From: Actinomycetota bacterium
Lineage (GTDB): Bacteria; Actinomycetota; Actinomycetes; Nanopelagicales; Nanopelagicaceae
NCBI GenBank assembly: GCA_009705165.1
Contig: WLCU01000026.1
Location: forward strand, 1 to 10,088
Direction of reading: 5' to 3'
DNA: 10,088 nt
This document shows, piece after piece, positions 7,587-10,088 of this stretch. Made by a program: the position numbers and the translations under genes. How positions within the stretch are numbered: the first letter of the stretch is position 1; every line of letters begins with the position of its first letter. The notes below the pieces were generated by a model that saw only the letters and a program-made list of their open reading frames with translations, was not told the origin of the DNA and ran no database searches.

Positions 7587-8312
7587 ATGGAACCGATTGC
7601 CGATAGTGAGATCAAGCGAGTCTTGGTCATAAGTGCCCACCCAGATGATTCCGATTTCGGCGCATCAGGAACAATTGCCCAATGGGTAAAAAAAGGCATT
7701 CATGTTTCGTATGTCTTTTGCACTAATGGTGATCAGGGCGGCGAAGAATCTGGATTTACTAAAGAAGAAATGCCTGCAATTCGCCAACGTGAACAACGCG
7801 CGGCCGGAGAAGCAATTGGTGTTACTGACATAACTTTCTTGAACTATGTAGATGGACACTTAGAACCAACACTTGGTCTGCGAAAAGATTTAGTACGACA
7901 GATTCGTAAATCGCAGCCCGATCGAATGGTGTGCCAAAGCCCGGAAAGAAACTGGGATCGCATCGGTGCAAGCCATCCTGACCACTTAGCTGCTGGTGAG
8001 GCATCAATTCAAGCGGTCTACCCTGATGCGCGAAATCCTTTTGCTTTTACCGATTTGATGGAAAAAGAAGGTCTGCAGCCATGGCGTGTTAAAGAAGTTT
8101 GGATGAGCGGATTTTCACAGCCTGATCATTTTGTAGATATCACTGACACCTTTGATTTAAAGATTAAAGCACTGCATGCCCACGCATCACAAACAGCACA
8201 CAACAAAGAGCTTGAAACCATGGTCCGCGAATGGGGTCAACGAAATGCTGGTATCGGTGGTTTGCCTGAAGGTCGAATTGCTGAAGCATTTAAAATAGTT
8301 AATACAAATTAA
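7587..8312 (+). CDS. PIG-L/LmbE family zinc-dependent deacetylase, substrate unknown
   Basis: This family hydrolyses N-acyl groups, usually N-acetyl on amino sugars or related conjugates, with a single zinc ion. The 241-residue product has the signature AHPDDSDFG (17-25), giving likely zinc ligands His18 and Asp21 with Asp20 as general base. The distal motif SHPDH (129-133) supplies the third ligand His133. TNGDQGG (46-52) follows the third strand as in relatives. No signal peptide is seen, so it is probably cytosolic. The best-known actinobacterial members, MshB and Mca of mycothiol metabolism, are nearer 290-300 residues and carry AHPDDES; this protein is shorter and reads DDSD, so I do not assign either role. 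It is transcribed alone, divergent from pcrA, and its stop abuts the stop of the convergent cyclophilin gene. Confidence 0.9.
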   Translation: MEPIADSEIKRVLVISAHPDDSDFGASGTIAQWVKKGIHVSYVFCTNGDQGGEESGFTKEEMPAIRQREQRAAGEAIGVTDITFLNYVDGHLEPTLGLRKDLVRQIRKSQPDRMVCQSPERNWDRIGASHPDHLAAGEASIQAVYPDARNPFAFTDLMEKEGLQPWRVKEVWMSGFSQPDHFVDITDTFDLKIKALHAHASQTAHNKELETMVREWGQRNAGIGGLPEGRIAEAFKIVNTN

Positions 8313-9002
8313 TTATTTAACGCTTACTTTTCTCATTTCAATTGGCTGAATTGGAAACCCATCGTTGGTGTAATACGGCTTGTTGTCAGTTCCATTGATT
8401 TTGTATGCACCAACCACGCCTACTTTGTTAAGTAGATCAAGACCCTTAGTTATCTTGCCCCAGATCGTGTAATCAGAGCCTAATTGGGTGTCTTTGTAGA
8501 CTAGGAAAAATTGGCTTCCGTTAGTGCCTTTCCCGGCATTAGCCATTGCAACTGTGCCCGCTGGATAGTTATTAGCTTTATATTCAGGAAGGTTTTCTTC
8601 CTTATAGCCCTTCCAACCCGTTGGATTTCCAGAACCAGTTGCACTTGGATCTCCGCACTGTAAAACAAATAGACCTTCAGTCGTGAGTCTGTGACAGTAC
8701 GTTAAATCAAAATATTTTGCTTTTGCTAGTGCAGACATTTTTGTAATTGTTAGAGGCGCTTTTGACGTCAACAATGAAATTACAATTTGCCCGCAATTAG
8801 TTTCAATTGTCATTGTCTTAGGAAGCGATTTAGCAATAGTCATCGGCTCTTTGACCGTAGCTGGCGTATGTGCTTTGGCTGTAGGTTTCGAGCAGCCCGG
8901 AACCGAAATTGGTTTAGTTGCAGCTTGAACTGGTGCAACTATAAAAAGAGTTAAAAGAGCAACTGATACAGCTATTGTTAATTTCTTCACGCTTATTCCC
9001 AT
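8313..9002 (-). CDS. Secreted cyclophilin-type peptidyl-prolyl cis-trans isomerase
   Basis: The protein is predicted to isomerise peptidyl-proline bonds outside the membrane. Residues 1-27 form a signal peptide: basic VKK, hydrophobic core to about residue 24, and a probable cleavage after VQA (27). No lipobox is seen. A Lys/Thr/Pro-rich spacer (28-62) precedes the cyclophilin domain (about 63-228). That domain has CHR with the catalytic Arg105, FVLQCGDP with Gln115, [15 protein letters not shown] (153-167) and YTIWGKI (178-184). Four cysteines (37, 70, 103, 116) lie in the exported part and could pair as disulfides. The ATG at 9002 overlaps the end of guaA by 10 bp. A GTG at 8990 (giving MKKLTIAV) is an equally plausible start, with GGGA 6 nt upstream. 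Pairing with guaA looks like operon packing rather than shared function. Confidence 0.92.
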   Translation of the reverse strand: MGISVKKLTIAVSVALLTLFIVAPVQAATKPISVPGCSKPTAKAHTPATVKEPMTIAKSLPKTMTIETNCGQIVISLLTSKAPLTITKMSALAKAKYFDLTYCHRLTTEGLFVLQCGDPSATGSGNPTGWKGYKEENLPEYKANNYPAGTVAMANAGKGTNGSQFFLVYKDTQLGSDYTIWGKITKGLDLLNKVGVVGAYKINGTDNKPYYTNDGFPIQPIEMRKVSVK

Positions 9003-10088
9003 TCAATCGTTCCCGGTGGTTTACTTGTTACATCTAAAACTACACGATTTACTTCGCGAACTTCATTAGTAATTCGAGTTGAAATCTTTTCGAGAACTTC
9101 ATAGGGCACACGTGACCAGTCTGCAGTCATTGCATCTTCACTTGAAACTGGCCGCAAGACAATCGGGTGTCCATAAGTTCGGCCATCTCCTTGAACTCCA
9201 ACGCTTCTAACATCGGCAAGTAAAACAACGGGGCATTGCCAAATATCACGGTCAAGGCCGGCAGCTTTTAATTCAAAGCGAGCAATTGCATCGGCTTCTT
9301 GCAAAATATCTAGGCGCTCCTGCGTGACTTCACCAATTATTCGGATTCCAAGGCCTGGGCCAGGAAAAGGTTGTCGCCAAACGATTTCTGAAGGAAGTCC
9401 AAGTTCAATTCCAACTTGGCGGACTTCATCTTTAAACAAAGTTCGAAGAGGTTCAATTAAGGTGAACTTTAAATCATCTGGAAGTCCACCAACATTGTGG
9501 TGCGACTTAATATTTGCAGTCCCGGTTCCACCACCTGATTCGACTACATCTGGATACAACGTGCCCTGCACTAAGAATTCGACATCTCCCCCAGCGGCAA
9601 TCTCGCGGGCAGCGCTTTCAAATGATCTAATAAATTCACGGCCGATAATTTTTCGCTTTTCTTCAGGATCTGTAACACCTTTGAGCGCATCTAAGAACTG
9701 CTCCTTGGCATCAATAACTACTAGCTGAACTCCAGTGGAAGCAACAAAATCGCGTTCGACTTGTTCGGCCTCACCTTTACGTAAAAGTCCATGATCGACA
9801 AAAACGCAGGTTAATTGTTTGCCCACTGCGCGTTGAATGATTGCTGCAGCAACTGCAGAATCAACCCCGCCAGAGAGTCCACAAATAACCCGCTTTGAAC
9901 CAATCACTTGCTTGGCTTTAGTAATTTCAGTTTCTGCAATATTTGCAGTTGTCCATGTTGGATCACAAAGTGCGATATTAACTAACCAGTTTTGTAATAT
10001 CGCTTGACCATATTGACTATGAAGAACTTCTGGATGAAATTGCACACCTGCTAACGCACCAGTTGCGTCTTCAAAAGCGGCAATTGGG
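8993..10088 (-). CDS. guaA: GuaA, glutamine-hydrolysing GMP synthase (5' end outside window)
   Basis: GuaA converts XMP to GMP with ATP and glutamine. About 364 C-terminal residues are visible; the frame stays open to the right edge, so roughly the first 150 residues are missing, including the nucleophilic cysteine of the glutaminase domain. The visible part opens with the end of that domain, GVQFHPEV, which holds the catalytic His18 and Glu20 (numbering from the first visible codon). A GTG inside this motif (10045) is not a start. Next comes the ATP-pyrophosphatase P-loop LSGGVDS (71-77), then [15 protein letters not shown] (172-186), [39 protein letters not shown] and the canonical C-terminus PPGTIEWE of the dimerisation domain. 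The stop overlaps the cyclophilin ATG, or lies 2 bp before its alternative GTG. Confidence 0.98.
   Translation of the reverse strand, partial: PIAAFEDATGALAGVQFHPEVLHSQYGQAILQNWLVNIALCDPTWTTANIAETEITKAKQVIGSKRVICGLSGGVDSAVAAAIIQRAVGKQLTCVFVDHGLLRKGEAEQVERDFVASTGVQLVVIDAKEQFLDALKGVTDPEEKRKIIGREFIRSFESAAREIAAGGDVEFLVQGTLYPDVVESGGGTGTANIKSHHNVGGLPDDLKFTLIEPLRTLFKDEVRQVGIELGLPSEIVWRQPFPGPGLGIRIIGEVTQERLDILQEADAIARFELKAAGLDRDIWQCPVVLLADVRSVGVQGDGRTYGHPIVLRPVSSEDAMTADWSRVPYEVLEKISTRITNEVREVNRVVLDVTSKPPGTIEWE

Noticed and set aside
8290..8321. AT-rich inverted repeats (GTTAA/TTAAC) around the convergent stops as a bidirectional terminator
   Set aside because: Only 5 A/T-rich base pairs around a 14-nt loop; too weak to call.
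10043..10045. GTG at 10045 as the start of a shorter GuaA lacking the glutaminase domain
   Set aside because: The GTG encodes the valine of the catalytic GVQFHPEV motif and the frame continues open to the window edge with GuaA-like residues, so the gene is cut by the window, not truncated.

Overview
The window is a compact chromosomal segment from an actinobacterium with a streamlined, fairly AT-rich genome (about 38-45% G+C in the lines I counted by eye). Three things point to Actinobacteria. There is a PerM/DUF6350 membrane protein. PurN has the short ASGSGTL-type N-terminus. The order pcrA-sucC-sucD-perM-purN-purH matches, from memory, the mycobacterial uvrD1-sucC-sucD-perM-purN-purH region without its extra genes. 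Low G+C and near-absence of spacers fit freshwater acI-type (Nanopelagicales) lineages, but that placement is inference. Only about 83 of 10088 bases lie outside protein genes.

Layout. Positions 1-7559 are one minus-strand tract, transcribed right to left: pcrA (DNA helicase), sucC and sucD (succinyl-CoA synthetase), perM (envelope/division membrane protein), purN and purH (purine synthesis), then the first 15 codons of folD. Junctions are overlaps of 4-8 bp, exact abutment, or gaps of 3-32 bp. At 7560-7586 a 27-bp gap separates pcrA from a divergent plus-strand PIG-L deacetylase gene (7587-8312). That gene meets, stop codon to stop codon, a secreted cyclophilin gene on the minus strand (8313-9002). 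The cyclophilin gene is the distal partner of guaA, whose 5' end lies beyond the right edge.

How the genes fit together. purN and purH both consume 10-formyl-tetrahydrofolate, which FolD supplies, and guaA converts XMP to GMP, so purine and one-carbon metabolism frame the window. sucCD is the substrate-level phosphorylation step of the TCA cycle. pcrA and perM are housekeeping genes for genome maintenance and, probably, the division machinery. The PIG-L enzyme and the cyclophilin are the least defined functionally.

Regulation. The two divergent genes share a tiny intergenic region in which each start codon is preceded by a TAGNNT hexamer exactly 7 nt upstream, with no convincing Shine-Dalgarno site. 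This is the arrangement expected for leaderless transcripts. folD shows the same spacing. Internal operon genes sucC, purN and purH instead carry GGAG or GGAAG ribosome-binding sites.

I found no mobile element, RNA gene, CRISPR array, phage gene or defence gene, and no convincing undescribed system. The window is ordinary core chromosome; the points of interest are its compaction, promoter architecture and gene-start choices.
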